This document shows positions 19,183 through 31,456 of a stretch of 64,000 nucleotides of DNA, piece by piece (the first letter of the stretch is position 1; the number at the start of each line of letters is the position of its first letter). The stretch is from an uncultured Alphaproteobacteria bacterium. Lineage in GTDB: Bacteria; Pseudomonadota; Alphaproteobacteria; Thalassobaculales; Thalassobaculaceae. Position numbers and translations under genes: made by a program. Below the pieces are notes generated by a model, which was not told where the DNA came from, made no database searches, and saw nothing but the letters and a program-made list of their open reading frames with translations. The stretch spans positions 25,723 through 89,722 of the forward strand of contig CALMRI010000009.1 in assembly GCA_937776645.1 (NCBI GenBank), in the 5' to 3' direction.

Positions 19183-20184
19183 GTGATCAGCCCCCTGAGT
19201 GTTTCCACCACGCTTTCGAGCATTCCGACCCCGGCTCGGGCGATTGCCTATATGGCGATCGCGGCGGTGCTGTTCGTCTCTATGCACACCATCGTCCGGG
19301 GCATGTCCGGCGAGTTGCACCCGTTCGAGATCGCGTTCTTCCGCGCCTTCCTGGGAATTTTCGTGCTGGCGCCGTTGGTGCTACGTGACCGGGGCGCCAG
19401 TTTTCGGACCAAGAATATCAAGCTGCATGCGCTGCGCGGGGTTCTCAATGCCGGTGCGATGTTAAGTTTTTTCTATGGGCTCAGCATCACGCCGCTGGCT
19501 CAGGTGACGGCGCTTGGGTTCAGCGCGCCGCTGTTCGCGACGGTGTTGGCGGTGTTCGTGCTGGGCGAGGTGGTGCGGGCCCGGCGCTGGACCGCCATTG
19601 CGATCGGCTTCATCGGCACGCTGATCATCCTGCGCCCCGGCGTCATCGAGGTCGGTATCGGGCCGATCCTGATTGTCGCCTCGGCGGCGATTTGGTCGGT
19701 GGCGTTGATGGTGATCAAGGTAATGACCCGAACCGATTCCAGCGTCACCATCTCGCTTTATGCTTCGATCTTTCTATCGCCGATCGTTCTTTCGGCGGCG
19801 TTGCCGTTTTGGGATTGGCCGAGCGGGGAGCAGCTTGCTCGGATGTTCGTCCTGGCGACCTTCGGGACCGTCGCCCAGACCCTGATGAACCAGTCACTGA
19901 AGCTCGCCGATACCTCGGTCGTGCTGCCGGTCGATTTCACCAAGTTGATCTGGGCCGCCTTGTTGGGCTTTTTGGTGTTTGGCGAGGTTCCGGATATCTA
20001 TACCTGGACCGGCGGTCTGCTGATCTTCGCCAGCACCACTTATATCGCGATCCGCGAGTCGCGGTTGAAGCGGGAGCGCAAACCAGCGCCCGGACTTGAG
20101 CCGGAGGGGAAACCCGACCCTCTGGTTGACGATGGCCTCGCAGTTGACGATAGCCCAGCGGCAGGCGATAAGCCGAGGCCTTGA
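19183..20184 (+). CDS. EamA/DMT-family transporter
   Basis: About ten hydrophobic segments are present, arranged as two EamA repeats. Typical pieces are AVLFVSMHTIVRGMSGELHPFEIAFFRAFLGI, LRGVLNAGAMLSFFYGLSI, and in the second half LATFGTVAQTLMNQSLKLAD and VLPVDFTKLIWAALLGFLVFGE. The annotated start is GTG at 19183; ATG at 19252 is an alternative. A charged, proline-rich cytoplasmic tail of about 45 residues follows the last helix. Substrates of this drug/metabolite exporter family cannot be predicted. It ends 24 nt before purH and may be cotranscribed. Confidence 0.88.
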   Translation: MISPLSVSTTLSSIPTPARAIAYMAIAAVLFVSMHTIVRGMSGELHPFEIAFFRAFLGIFVLAPLVLRDRGASFRTKNIKLHALRGVLNAGAMLSFFYGLSITPLAQVTALGFSAPLFATVLAVFVLGEVVRARRWTAIAIGFIGTLIILRPGVIEVGIGPILIVASAAIWSVALMVIKVMTRTDSSVTISLYASIFLSPIVLSAALPFWDWPSGEQLARMFVLATFGTVAQTLMNQSLKLADTSVVLPVDFTKLIWAALLGFLVFGEVPDIYTWTGGLLIFASTTYIAIRESRLKRERKPAPGLEPEGKPDPLVDDGLAVDDSPAAGDKPRP

Positions 20185-20208
20185 TCTCGACTGTTCCGGA
20201 CCGCCGCC

Positions 20209-21790
20209 ATGACCGACCTCGTGCCCGTTACCCGCGCCCTGATTTCCGTTTCCGACAAGACCGGGTTGATCGAGCTTGGCCAGAGCTCTGGCGGCCCGGG
20301 GAATTGAAATTCTGTCGACCGGCGGCACCGCCAAGGCGCTGCGCGCCGCTGGCGTCGCGGTGATTGAGGTGGCCGATCACACCGGTTTTCCCGAGATGAT
20401 GGACGGCCGGGTGAAAACCCTGCATCCAAAAATCCATGGCGGCTTGCTGGCGCTGCGCGACGATGCTGGGCATGTCGCCTCGATGCGGGATCATGATATC
20501 CCGCCGATCGATCTGTTGATCTCCAGCCTGTATCCGTTTGAGCAGACCGTGGCCTCCGGCGCCGGTTATGCCGATTGCGTCGAGAATATCGACATCGGGG
20601 GGCCGGCGATGATCCGGGCGGCGGCGAAGAACCATGCTTCGGTGACCGTGGTGGTCGATGCCGAGGATTATCAGGCGGTGCTGGACGCGTTGGCCGCCAA
20701 TGACGGGGCCACGCCGCTGGCGCTGCGCCGGCACCTGGCCGCCACTGCCTATGCGCGGACCGCCGCTTATGATTCGGAGATCTCGACCTGGCTGGCGGCC
20801 GAGGTCGGCGATATCGCGCCGCGCCGGGTGAGCTTTGCCGGCGCCAACCCACAGATCATGCGCTATGGCGAGAACCCGCATCAATCCGCTGCGTTCTACC
20901 AGACCTCCAGCACCCGCGCGGGGGTCGGCACCGCAACCCAACTGCAGGGCAAGGCGCTGAGCTACAACAACCTCAACGACACCGACGCCGCCATCGAATT
21001 GGTGGCCGAATTCGACGGCCCGGCGGTGGCGATCATCAAGCATGCCAATCCCTGCGGGGTGGCCGAAGCCGGCTCGGTGTTGGAGGCCTATCAACGGGCC
21101 TTTGATTGCGACCGGGTCAGCGCCTTTGGCGGCATCATCGCGGTGAACCGGCCGCTCGACGGGGCGACGGCGGCCGAAATCATCAAGATCCTGACCGAGG
21201 TGGTGGTGGCGCCCTCGGTCGACGCCGATGCCCGGGCGATCCTGGCGACCAAGAAGAACATCCGTGTGCTGGAGACCGGCGGCATGCCGGATCCGGCCGC
21301 CCGGGGCCGCCTGGTCAAGCCGGTGGCCGGCGGGTTGCTGGTTCAGGACCGCGATTTCGGCCGGATCACCGAGGCCGAGCTGACAGTGGCGAGCAAGCGG
21401 GCGCCGAGCCAGGCCGAGCTGCGTGACCTGCTGCTGGCCTTCCGGATCGCCAAGCACGTGAAATCCAACGCCATCGTCTATGTCAAGGACGGCGCCAGCG
21501 TCGGCATTGGCGCCGGCCAGATGAGCCGGGTCGATTCCGCGCGCATCGCCGCCCACAAGGCCCGCGACGCCGCTGAGGCGATGGGCCTGGAGCAGCCGTT
21601 GACCATCGGCTCGGCAGTGGCCTCGGACGCGTTCTTCCCGTTTGCCGACGGATTGCTGACGGCCATCGAGGCTGGCGCGCGCTCGGTGATCCAGCCCGGC
21701 GGCTCGCTGCGTGACCCCGAGGTGATTGCCGCCGCCGACGCCAATGACGTGGCGATGGTGCTGACCGGGATGCGCCATTTCCGACATTGA
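20209..21790 (+). CDS. purH: Bifunctional AICAR transformylase/IMP cyclohydrolase, one frameshift
   Basis: The start [23 protein letters not shown] is in one frame, and after about 23 codons homology moves to the next frame: [26 protein letters not shown]. One extra G in CTTGGCC near 20276-20280 explains it. The rest is canonical: [21 protein letters not shown] (IMP cyclohydrolase), [23 protein letters not shown] (transformylase Lys-His) and [13 protein letters not shown], ending [14 protein letters not shown]. Corrected length is 526 residues. PurH performs the last two steps of IMP synthesis. A true null of this gene is improbable in a free-living cell, so a sequence error is favoured. Confidence 0.93.
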
Positions 21791-21950
21791 TTCTTCGACG
21801 GCAGAATTCTTAGGCGCTGGCGCAACGCCCATCGTCGGTCGAGCCGGTTGATGCCAACGCGGAATATCAGTCATCTCCTAATTCGACCTTGGCAGCGCGC
21901 CGCTTGATCCGTATTTATGCCCTGGCGTACCTCACCTCTGAGACTATTAG

Positions 21951-23306
<1,356 letters not shown>

Positions 23307-23360
23307 GCTGCCGGCTCGCGGGGAGCCGGATACTGTTTGGTTTCGGAGACTAATTGGTTT

Positions 23361-23614
23361 ATGTCGCCGGAATTCCGCCTTGGCATGATAGATCTCGCAC
23401 GGACGATTGAGCGCGTCGGCGACGACGGAATGCAGCCGGCCCTCGATATTGTCCTGCCGATAATCGGGAGACTTGTGCTGGCGGGGGGAGATCGGGACCA
23501 CGTCGATGTATGGCAGACAAAACTTTGTGGGAAGTCTGGGCAATCCGCCATGTGATACAAGATTTCAGTCGTGGTGGGGTGATCGGCAAGCAGAGTGGTT
23601 TTCATGATCGTCAT
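23361..23614 (-). pseudogene. Usg-family protein remnant
   Basis: The minus strand begins with TTTEILYHMADCPDFPQSFV, matching the Usg family start (TTAEILYHLPDHP..LQSFV). After a shift near 23520-23540 it continues IDVVPISPRQHKSPDYRQDNIEGRLHSVVADALNRPCEIYHAKAEFRRH, matching the rest of Usg (…NIEGRLHSV…, EFRLH end). The stop normally following the last His is displaced by another shift. Usg is a small protein of unknown function found near trp genes in alphaproteobacteria. No trp gene is nearby. Confidence 0.5.
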
Positions 23615-23896
23615 GATGGTGCTCTTTCAAGTCCAGATCAGACACGAGCGGTTGTCCCATGTGAAAATCTTGCGGGAGAGGAATTTTTTTATTAAAAATT
23701 TATAATAATTGCAACGAATTAGAAGGAATTTTTGGGGAATTTCGCCAAAGCGCTGGCTGATCAAGATGCATCCTCGGAATGATTTGAAAGGGATGGCAGC
23801 CGACGAAAGACCGAAGGATCCGGAAGGTGGCGCGGGTCGCCGGTCGGCTCTATTTACCCCAGTCCCTTGACTCTGTGTGGCGGAGTCACTACATCG

Positions 23897-23923
23897 CTGG
23901 CACTCGTTAAGGGAGAGTGCTAA
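23897..23923 (+). promoter_or_regulatory. CIRCE element (HrcA operator)
   Basis: The inverted repeat CTGGCACTC-N9-GAGTGCTAA matches the CIRCE consensus TTAGCACTC-N9-GAGTGCTAA except for two bases in the left arm. It lies 73 nt before groES. HrcA binding here represses groESL in the absence of heat stress. No hrcA gene is in this window. Confidence 0.9.
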
Positions 23924-23996
23924 CAGCTGCTGCGCGCACTCGATACCCCAACGATCAACGCTGCGCTTTTGGCGCAAGATTTACTGGAGGAATGGC

Positions 23997-24312
23997 ATGG
24001 GTTTCAGGCCTTTGCACGATAGAGTGCTAGTTCGTCGCTTGGATGGTGAAGAGAAGACCGCCGGCGGCATCATCATCCCCGACACCGCCAAGGAAAAGCC
24101 GATGGAAGGTGAAGTCATCTCCATCGGACCCGGTGGCCGTGACGACAATGGCAAAATCACGCCGCTGGATGTCAAGGCTCGGCGACATGGTGTTGTTCGG
24201 CAAGTGGTCCGGCACCGAGGTGAAGATCGATGGCGACGAGCTCCTGATCATGAAGGAGTCCGACATCATGGGCGTCATCGAGGTCACCAAGTCGAAAAAG
24301 AAGGCTGCCTGA
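23997..24312 (+). CDS. groES: Co-chaperonin GroES, one frameshift
   Basis: A GGAGG at the right distance supports the ATG at 23997 ([20 protein letters not shown]). Homology runs through [38 protein letters not shown], then jumps a frame to [34 protein letters not shown]. One extra base at about 24178-24181 (AAGGCTCGGC) is responsible. Corrected length is 104 residues. GroES is the lid of the GroEL chamber and is essential, so this lesion is almost certainly a sequence error. It forms an operon with groEL 33 nt downstream under CIRCE control. Confidence 0.95.
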
Positions 24313-24327
24313 GCTGCGGCTCGGTAG

Positions 24328-25986
<1,659 letters not shown>

Positions 25987-26017
25987 GCCACCGACCAATA
26001 TCCGAAGACCATTACGG

Positions 26018-26055
26018 CACCCCCCGAAGTGAAAATTTTGGGGGGTGTTTTTTTT
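26018..26055 (+). terminator. Rho-independent terminator of groESL
   Basis: CACCCCCC (26018-26025) pairs perfectly with GGGGGGTG (26040-26047), followed directly by eight T residues (26048-26055). It lies 31 nt past the groEL stop. This is the clearest intrinsic terminator in the window. Confidence 0.93.
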
Positions 26056-26256
26056 AGCTCTGGTGTGATCGTTGACATTCCCCGGACCAGACACGGGTCG
26101 GCTTGCGGGCGGTGCTGCCTTTCGCCACGTTCATCGCCGATCGGTTGCTCAGCCTACCGCTTAGCCTTGCCTATCCTCAGGACGGTTGATCCGCTTGACG
26201 GCGCTAGCAATCGGCAGATTCTTGATCTAGTAGACAATTATTCACCAAGAAGACTT

Positions 26257-26964
26257 TTATTGACCAAAGAGCCCGAGCGCCGTCAGGTGCGGCGGCAACA
26301 GCTCTGGCCGGGTGAAATGATGAACCTGGAAGCCAAGCGCCTGAGCTGTATCGATATTGGCTTGGCTGTCATCGACGAACAGACTCCGGCTAGGTGTAAG
26401 CTTAAAGCGCTGAATCAGTAATTTGAAGATCGCTGGATCGGGTTTGACCAGACCTTCCTCGCCGGAGACCACCACGCCGTCGAAATCTCGGAGGAAGTCA
26501 AACCGTTGGCGGGTCATGGCGAAGGTCTCGCGGCCGAAATTGGTCAGGCCGTGCACCGGAATACCGGCCTCGCGCAGCCGTCGCATGCAGTTGACGGTGG
26601 TCTCGACTGGGCCCGGGATCAGTTCCTGGAAACGGCCGTAATAGGCCGCGATTTCGATCTGCCATTCGGGGTGTTGGCGGTGCAATGTTCTCTCGGCGTC
26701 GGCGATCGAGCGGCCGAGGTCCTGCTGTATGTTCCAGTCCTGGGTGCAGACATTGGCCATGAACCAGTCAATCCGCGCCTCGTCTGGCTGGCCGCCGGCA
26801 CCGAGGAGGATTTTGCGATAGAGCGCACGGGGATTCCAGTCGATCAGGACGTTACCGACATCAAGGATCACCGCGTCGACCGCCCGACTGTTCAGCTTAC
26901 TTTTCCCGAGAATCAGGATCGATGGCCAACAACAGGGCGCTATGATCGAAATCGGCCATGCCAT
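26257..26964 (-). CDS. HAD-superfamily hydrolase (subfamily IA, YihX-like)
   Basis: HAD motif I appears as VILDVGNVLIDWNP, with Gly in the second position of D-x-D as in YihX-like phosphatases. Motif II is LTNFGRETF, motif III is the Lys in EEGLVKPDPAIFKLL, and motif IV is LFVDDSQANIDTA. The first ATG at 26964 overlaps the upstream dehydrogenase by 68 nt and adds about 30 non-family residues. A non-ATG start close to 26890 is possible. It probably dephosphorylates a small sugar or nucleotide phosphate. It is the last gene of a three-gene minus-strand operon. Confidence 0.8.
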   Translation of the reverse strand: MAWPISIIAPCCWPSILILGKSKLNSRAVDAVILDVGNVLIDWNPRALYRKILLGAGGQPDEARIDWFMANVCTQDWNIQQDLGRSIADAERTLHRQHPEWQIEIAAYYGRFQELIPGPVETTVNCMRRLREAGIPVHGLTNFGRETFAMTRQRFDFLRDFDGVVVSGEEGLVKPDPAIFKLLIQRFKLTPSRSLFVDDSQANIDTAQALGFQVHHFTRPELLPPHLTALGLFGQ

Positions 26965-27847
26965 TGTCCACCATGTGATCCCACAGCGTTAGATTGGCGC
27001 GTAGTCCCGGTAGCGTCAGGTTGACGGACTCGGCCAACTGCACCGCCTCGGCGATATCCTTGCGCTGGATCGAGCATTTGGCGCGGGGTTCGTAATCACC
27101 TTCGACCATCCGCTCACCATGCAGCTCCAGGATCCGGCTATGGGCGAAGCCGCCGAACAGGGCCTCGCGGATTTTCGCTGGTTCGACCCCGGCGTGGCGG
27201 GCCAACGCGAAGGCCTCGGCCACTGCGCCAATGGTCAGGCCAACGATCATTTGGTTGGCGGATTTTGCAATCTGGCCGGCACCCACCGCCCCGACATGGG
27301 TGATCCGCTGGCCCATTGCCTGAAAAAGCGGTAGTGCCCGGTTGAAGGTGGTGTCGCTGCCACCAGCCATGATCGTCAGCGTGCCGTTCCCGGCCGCTAC
27401 CGTGCCACCGGATACCGGCGCGTCGAGCCACTCGGCCCCGGTCTGGTGCAGGCGGTCGGCGAAACCTTGGGTCCGCAGCACCGAGGTCGTGCCCATGTCG
27501 ATCAGCAAGCCCTTGGCGCCAAGGCCGTGGACGACGCCATAGCTATTCTCGTCAGGATCGAACACCACCATTTCGACGGCGTCGGCGTCGCTGACCATGA
27601 CGATCGTCGCCTCGGCGCCATCGGTTACGTCGCGCGGGCAGGCGCACACCGCGGTGGCGCCAATCTCCTCGGCAAGGTCCGCGGCCTTCTTGCGGGTCCG
27701 GTTCCACACCCGCAAAGCCGCACCGGCGGCCCGCAATTGCCGGGCCATCGGCGCCCCCATCAAGCCAAGCCCGACCAACCCGACTGTTCGACCAGACAGA
27801 TTGGGCGCTTGGTCGTCCACCTCGTTACCCGGCGTCGAGCCGCTCAT
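26897..27847 (-). CDS. 3-hydroxyisobutyrate dehydrogenase-family oxidoreductase
   Basis: The Rossmann motif GLVGLGLMGAPMARQLRAAG lies at about residues 23-42. DAPVSGG and the catalytic lysine segment GAGQIAKSANQMIVGL are in the usual places. The 316-residue length fits the beta-hydroxyacid dehydrogenase family (NAD(P)-dependent oxidation of 3-hydroxyisobutyrate, tartronate semialdehyde reduction and similar). Its start overlaps the stop of the TerB-like gene (ATGA), so translation is coupled. The exact substrate is not determined. Confidence 0.87.
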   Translation of the reverse strand: MSGSTPGNEVDDQAPNLSGRTVGLVGLGLMGAPMARQLRAAGAALRVWNRTRKKAADLAEEIGATAVCACPRDVTDGAEATIVMVSDADAVEMVVFDPDENSYGVVHGLGAKGLLIDMGTTSVLRTQGFADRLHQTGAEWLDAPVSGGTVAAGNGTLTIMAGGSDTTFNRALPLFQAMGQRITHVGAVGAGQIAKSANQMIVGLTIGAVAEAFALARHAGVEPAKIREALFGGFAHSRILELHGERMVEGDYEPRAKCSIQRKDIAEAVQLAESVNLTLPGLRANLTLWDHMVDNGMADFDHSALLLAIDPDSREK

Positions 27848-28194
27848 GCTCTCTTTTCCACGCGCCGAGCATAGCGGGCGACGGAACCGCGCTCGATCGC
27901 GGCGGCAGTCAGTCGCTCGACCTCAATCTCATGGCGCAGCATCACAAAAAAACGCAATTCCTCCTGGGTGGCATCACCGTCGACGGCGATGGCGCCGTCG
28001 AAGCCATCCTTCTCGGTCAACAGATCCGTGCAGGGGCCGGCGATCCCTAAAAAATTACCGGTTTCGAAGTCTTTTAACATAGGCAGGCCGACCACCATTT
28101 CGCGGATCGTGGCTAACTCCGGATCGGCGAGGTCTCCGTCAGTTGACGCAGCGAGCACGACAGAATCAATCAGGGCGGCATGATAGCTAATCAC
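27844..28194 (-). CDS. TerB-like protein, internally shortened
   Basis: The 116-residue protein starts YHAALIDSVVLAASTDGDLADPELATIREMVVGLP, the acidic TerB-like (tellurite resistance B) helical motif, and ends TQEELRFFVMLRHEIEVERLTAAAIERGSVARY. Alphaproteobacterial relatives carry between these blocks a second helical repeat (…LRETAYALA.EVAAAD…). Here GFDGAI runs straight into AVDGDATQEEL, so some 25-30 residues seem to be deleted in frame. TerB-like domains bind metal near membranes; the role here is unknown. It heads a coupled operon with the dehydrogenase and HAD genes. Confidence 0.65.
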   Translation of the reverse strand: MISYHAALIDSVVLAASTDGDLADPELATIREMVVGLPMLKDFETGNFLGIAGPCTDLLTEKDGFDGAIAVDGDATQEELRFFVMLRHEIEVERLTAAAIERGSVARYARRVEKRA

Positions 28195-28849
28195 ATTTTC
28201 TCCGGACCGATGAGTAAGGCCGTTAGCCGACCACTGCTGATGTGGTCTTTCGGTGCATCGATAACAATCTGCGCCGATTTATACAACCCAACCACTGTTT
28301 TGCCGAACCCTCGGGCGGGGTTATATAAGTCGAGGTATCAGGTCACCCAGTCAAAGCCACCTTACTCACAGCCAATAAAGTCCGCCAATTGATGAAAGGG
28401 GTTCTCAATGTCGGTCTGCGGGTCTTCGCGATTGTCCTGGTCGGAGATGGCCGTGGTCGATCGGGTTCTCGACGAACTGTTTCACGTGGTTTATGGCGGT
28501 GCGGTGTTCGGCATCTTTGCCCTGACGATCAGTGTGGGCGCGGTGGCGTCCGGCCATTGGGCGGCGGCGACGACGATTTCAGCAGGTCGTCGGCCGGGAC
28601 CCTGGTCTTCATACTGGCGGTTCGCTACCGGCTCCTGGTCGGTCAAGCGAGCACGGTGTTCCTGATCTCAACCGTGCTGTCGGCGCGGATCCTGCCCGCG
28701 CGGATAGATTTTGTTTTCGGGGCCGGTTGGGGGCGGTTTGAAAAATCCGCGACCAGCCCGATGGTGCCTCGTATTGCATCTTGGCTCGCTCTGTAGGAGG
28801 CTTGCGTTTCCAACCCCTTCCTTCTCCCACCGCCGATACCGAGGTTGCC
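28195..28849. other. Intergenic stretch with a possible small membrane-protein remnant
   Basis: A plus-strand frame from 28447 reads MAVVDRVLDELFHVVYGGAVFGIFALTISVGAVASGHW, with one hydrophobic segment. A second frame downstream (about 28590-28690) reads TLVFILAVRYRLLVGQASTVFLISTVLSARI. Together these could be one frameshifted two-helix membrane protein. I recognise no family. The promoter of the amidase probably lies in the last part. Confidence 0.3.
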
Positions 28850-30241
28850 ATGACCCATTGCCCTCCCGATCCTCTCGAGAATGGCGGTATCGCCAGTTAT
28901 GCTGTGGCCCTGCGCACCGGGCGAACCAGCGCTAGCGCTGCCACCCGGGCCTATCTTGACCGGATCGAGGCCCTGGACGGCAAGCTTGGCGCTTATCAGT
29001 ATGTCGCTGGCGGCCAAGCGATGGCGGCGGCGGAGGCGATCGATCAGTTGCTGGCCGCCGGTACCGACTTGGGGCCGCTGATGGGAGTGCCGGTCGGGAT
29101 CAAGGATATTTATGCGGTCGAGGGCATGCCCACGACCAATGGCTCGCTCTATGACGCCTCGCATATCACCGGACCGGAGGGGAGCTTTGTTCATGGCCTG
29201 AAACAGGCCGGCTGCATCGTGCTAGGTAAGACCAAGACGGTCGAGTATGCGCTGGGTGCCACCGGGGTGAATGAGGCACGGGGCACGCCGTGGAACCCCT
29301 GGGATCTGGAAACCCACCGGGCGCCGGGCGGCTCGTCGAGCGGCTCCGGCGTTGCCACCGCGACCGGGATGTGCGCCTTCGCCATGGGTTCGGATACCGG
29401 TGGTTCTGTGCGGATCCCCGCTTGTTTCAACGGTATTTTTGGACACAAGACAACGATTGGGATGTTGCCGACCGACGGGGTGTTCCCGCTCTCGCCGACT
29501 CTAGACACGGTGGGCCCGCTGACCCGCAGCGCTGCCGACGCCGCGATCATTCACGCCATCGTCACCGGCGAGAATATCCCGAGCGCAGCGCAGCTCTCTG
29601 GGCTGCGTCTGGGGCGCCCAACCACCTATTTCTTCGAGGATATCGACGCCGACGTTCGGGCCTGCATCGACGAGGCCCTAGCCTCGCTGATCGCCGCCGG
29701 GGTTGAGATCGTCGACGTTGAGATTCCCGACGCGACCGAGCGCGAATGGGTGTTCCCGGCGATCTGCCCGCCGGAGTTTCTGGCCGCGATTGGCGAGAAC
29801 GCATTCAATCAGGCGCGTCCGAATATGGACCCGACTACCGCCGCCCGCGCCGCCAAGGGCTTTGACGTCACCGGGGTTCAGCACGCGGCGGCGGTGATCC
29901 GTCATCACGAGCTGGCGGCGCTAGCCGATGACGCCATGGACGGTCTCGATGGTTGGGTCGGTCCGACCTGCCCCTTCGTGCCGATGCCGATCGGTCATTT
30001 GCGGGAGAACGAGGCGGCAGCGGCTCGTTCGGCGCAATCCTCGCGCAATACCCAGCCCAGCAATATCTTCCGACAATGCGCGATCAGCACCCCGGTGCAT
30101 CAGTTCGGCTCGGTGTTGCCGGTTGGTCTGCAAATCATGTGCCGCAATGGCGCCGATGCCCACGCGCTGGCTATCGGCATGGCCATCGAGGCGCATTTCG
30201 GCCCCTCGCCGCGCCCGGATCTGAGTGGGACCTTAGGATGA
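28850..30241 (+). CDS. Amidase-signature family hydrolase
   Basis: The start at 28850 (MTHCPPDPLENGG) is preferred over an upstream ATG with non-family leader. The Ser-cisSer-Lys triad is visible: K85 in PVGIKDIYAV, the cis-Ser in APGGSSSGSGVA (about 163), and the nucleophile S186 in GSDTGGSVRIP. Length 463 fits. It hydrolyses a carboxamide or allophanate-type bond. Short spacing in the C-terminal half and the lack of partners such as gatB argue against a GatA role. The substrate is unknown. Confidence 0.88.
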   Translation: MTHCPPDPLENGGIASYAVALRTGRTSASAATRAYLDRIEALDGKLGAYQYVAGGQAMAAAEAIDQLLAAGTDLGPLMGVPVGIKDIYAVEGMPTTNGSLYDASHITGPEGSFVHGLKQAGCIVLGKTKTVEYALGATGVNEARGTPWNPWDLETHRAPGGSSSGSGVATATGMCAFAMGSDTGGSVRIPACFNGIFGHKTTIGMLPTDGVFPLSPTLDTVGPLTRSAADAAIIHAIVTGENIPSAAQLSGLRLGRPTTYFFEDIDADVRACIDEALASLIAAGVEIVDVEIPDATEREWVFPAICPPEFLAAIGENAFNQARPNMDPTTAARAAKGFDVTGVQHAAAVIRHHELAALADDAMDGLDGWVGPTCPFVPMPIGHLRENEAAAARSAQSSRNTQPSNIFRQCAISTPVHQFGSVLPVGLQIMCRNGADAHALAIGMAIEAHFGPSPRPDLSGTLG

Positions 30242-30292
30242 GTGGGGTCTAAGGAATAGCCCGGATTGTCGGTCGGTGATGCCGTTCCGGCT

Positions 30293-31456
30293 TTAAACCG
30301 TTACGATAAGCGAGGTGCTGTACATCAACACCAGACCCAGCACGCCCCCAGCCAAAAGACTGCTGAGAGGTTGCGGCGCGGCGCTGTCGAGATAGCGCCG
30401 CTGGATCAGCAGGCCGACCTCGATTAACACCTGGAGGATCGCGCCGGCCCCAACTGCCAGGGCGATCGCCGCCCAATGGGTGCTAAAGGCCTGGACGCCG
30501 ACCCACAGCCCGAGCACCGCCGGTAGGCCGGCCAATGCTGACAAGCCGCACAGCATCAACAAGTCCGGCCTTTGATCGGTGAGAGGGGCGACGATGCCGA
30601 TCCCCTCGGTGATGTTGTGCAGCGTGAAACCGATGACGAGGAACGAGCCGAGCGTTACCGCCCCGCTGGCAAAAGCGCCGCCTATCGCTAGACCTTCGCC
30701 AAAATTATGTAACCCGATGCCAAGCGCGATCGCGCAGGCCAGCATTGCTGGACCGCGTCCGTTACCGCTGCCGGCGCCAAGGCGGCGACCGATCATGAAC
30801 AGGCCGACGGCAGTGACCAGGGCGACCAGCCACACCACCTTCCTGATTGACAGTGTCTCGGCGGATTTTTCGGCAAGGTCTTGTGCTTCCGACAAGGTGT
30901 CGACGAAAAGATAGGCGAGCAATCCCATGGTCAAGGCCAGTACAAAGGCCATGATGCCTGGTCCTGCGGCACGAAGCGCCGGAAAGAACAGCATGCCCAG
31001 GGTGACTGGCACCATGCCGACGAACAGGCCGATAAGACCAAGGAACCAGCCCAGGCTTGAGGCCGGATCGGGCGTCGACATCGCGACGTCGATTGCGTAG
31101 TCGAACGTGGCGCCAGTGTTCGTCAGCACGGTGATGTGATGGCTTTCGCCCTGCACCCACGGATAGTTCATGGTGATCCAGGCGGTTCGTAGCCGGCTCA
31201 ACGGGCCGGGCGGTGTCTGTTCAAATTTCCAGTAGGCGCCGTCGACCTGGACCTGCGCCACGGACATCGCCTCGGAGCTTTCCGCCCGTAGCCGGAGTTT
31301 CAGCTCGCCTTGATTGATTTGCGCAAGCTCGATCGTTAGTTTCTCGACGGGCGGGGCATTGCCACGCAGCACCGCCAGCGGGTCCAGCTGGACGAAACCG
31401 ATCGCCACCAGGACGATCATCAGGAAGGGGCCGGCGATGCGCAGGATTTGTCGCAT
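30293..31456 (-). CDS. ZIP-family metal transporter with an N-terminal extracytoplasmic domain
   Basis: I start at 31456 (MRQILRIAGPFLMIVLVAIGF), where ATG overlaps the stop of the multicopper oxidase (TAATG). The 387-residue protein has one N-terminal membrane helix (about 7-25), then a roughly 110-residue polar domain (about 30-140), then about seven membrane helices. The ZIP metal sites appear as LHNFGEGLAIG and LHNITEGIGIV. ZIP proteins import Zn, Fe or Mn. The extra domain on the outside is not in classical ZupT. Coupling to an oxidase suggests joint handling of iron or manganese. Confidence 0.85.
   Translation of the reverse strand: MRQILRIAGPFLMIVLVAIGFVQLDPLAVLRGNAPPVEKLTIELAQINQGELKLRLRAESSEAMSVAQVQVDGAYWKFEQTPPGPLSRLRTAWITMNYPWVQGESHHITVLTNTGATFDYAIDVAMSTPDPASSLGWFLGLIGLFVGMVPVTLGMLFFPALRAAGPGIMAFVLALTMGLLAYLFVDTLSEAQDLAEKSAETLSIRKVVWLVALVTAVGLFMIGRRLGAGSGNGRGPAMLACAIALGIGLHNFGEGLAIGGAFASGAVTLGSFLVIGFTLHNITEGIGIVAPLTDQRPDLLMLCGLSALAGLPAVLGLWVGVQAFSTHWAAIALAVGAGAILQVLIEVGLLIQRRYLDSAAPQPLSSLLAGGVLGLVLMYSTSLIVTV

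Noticed and set aside
20228..21874. Long minus-strand open frame opposite purH (548 codons)
   Set aside because: Antisense of a clear PurH; composition (His/Arg/Gly-rich) is that of a shadow frame.
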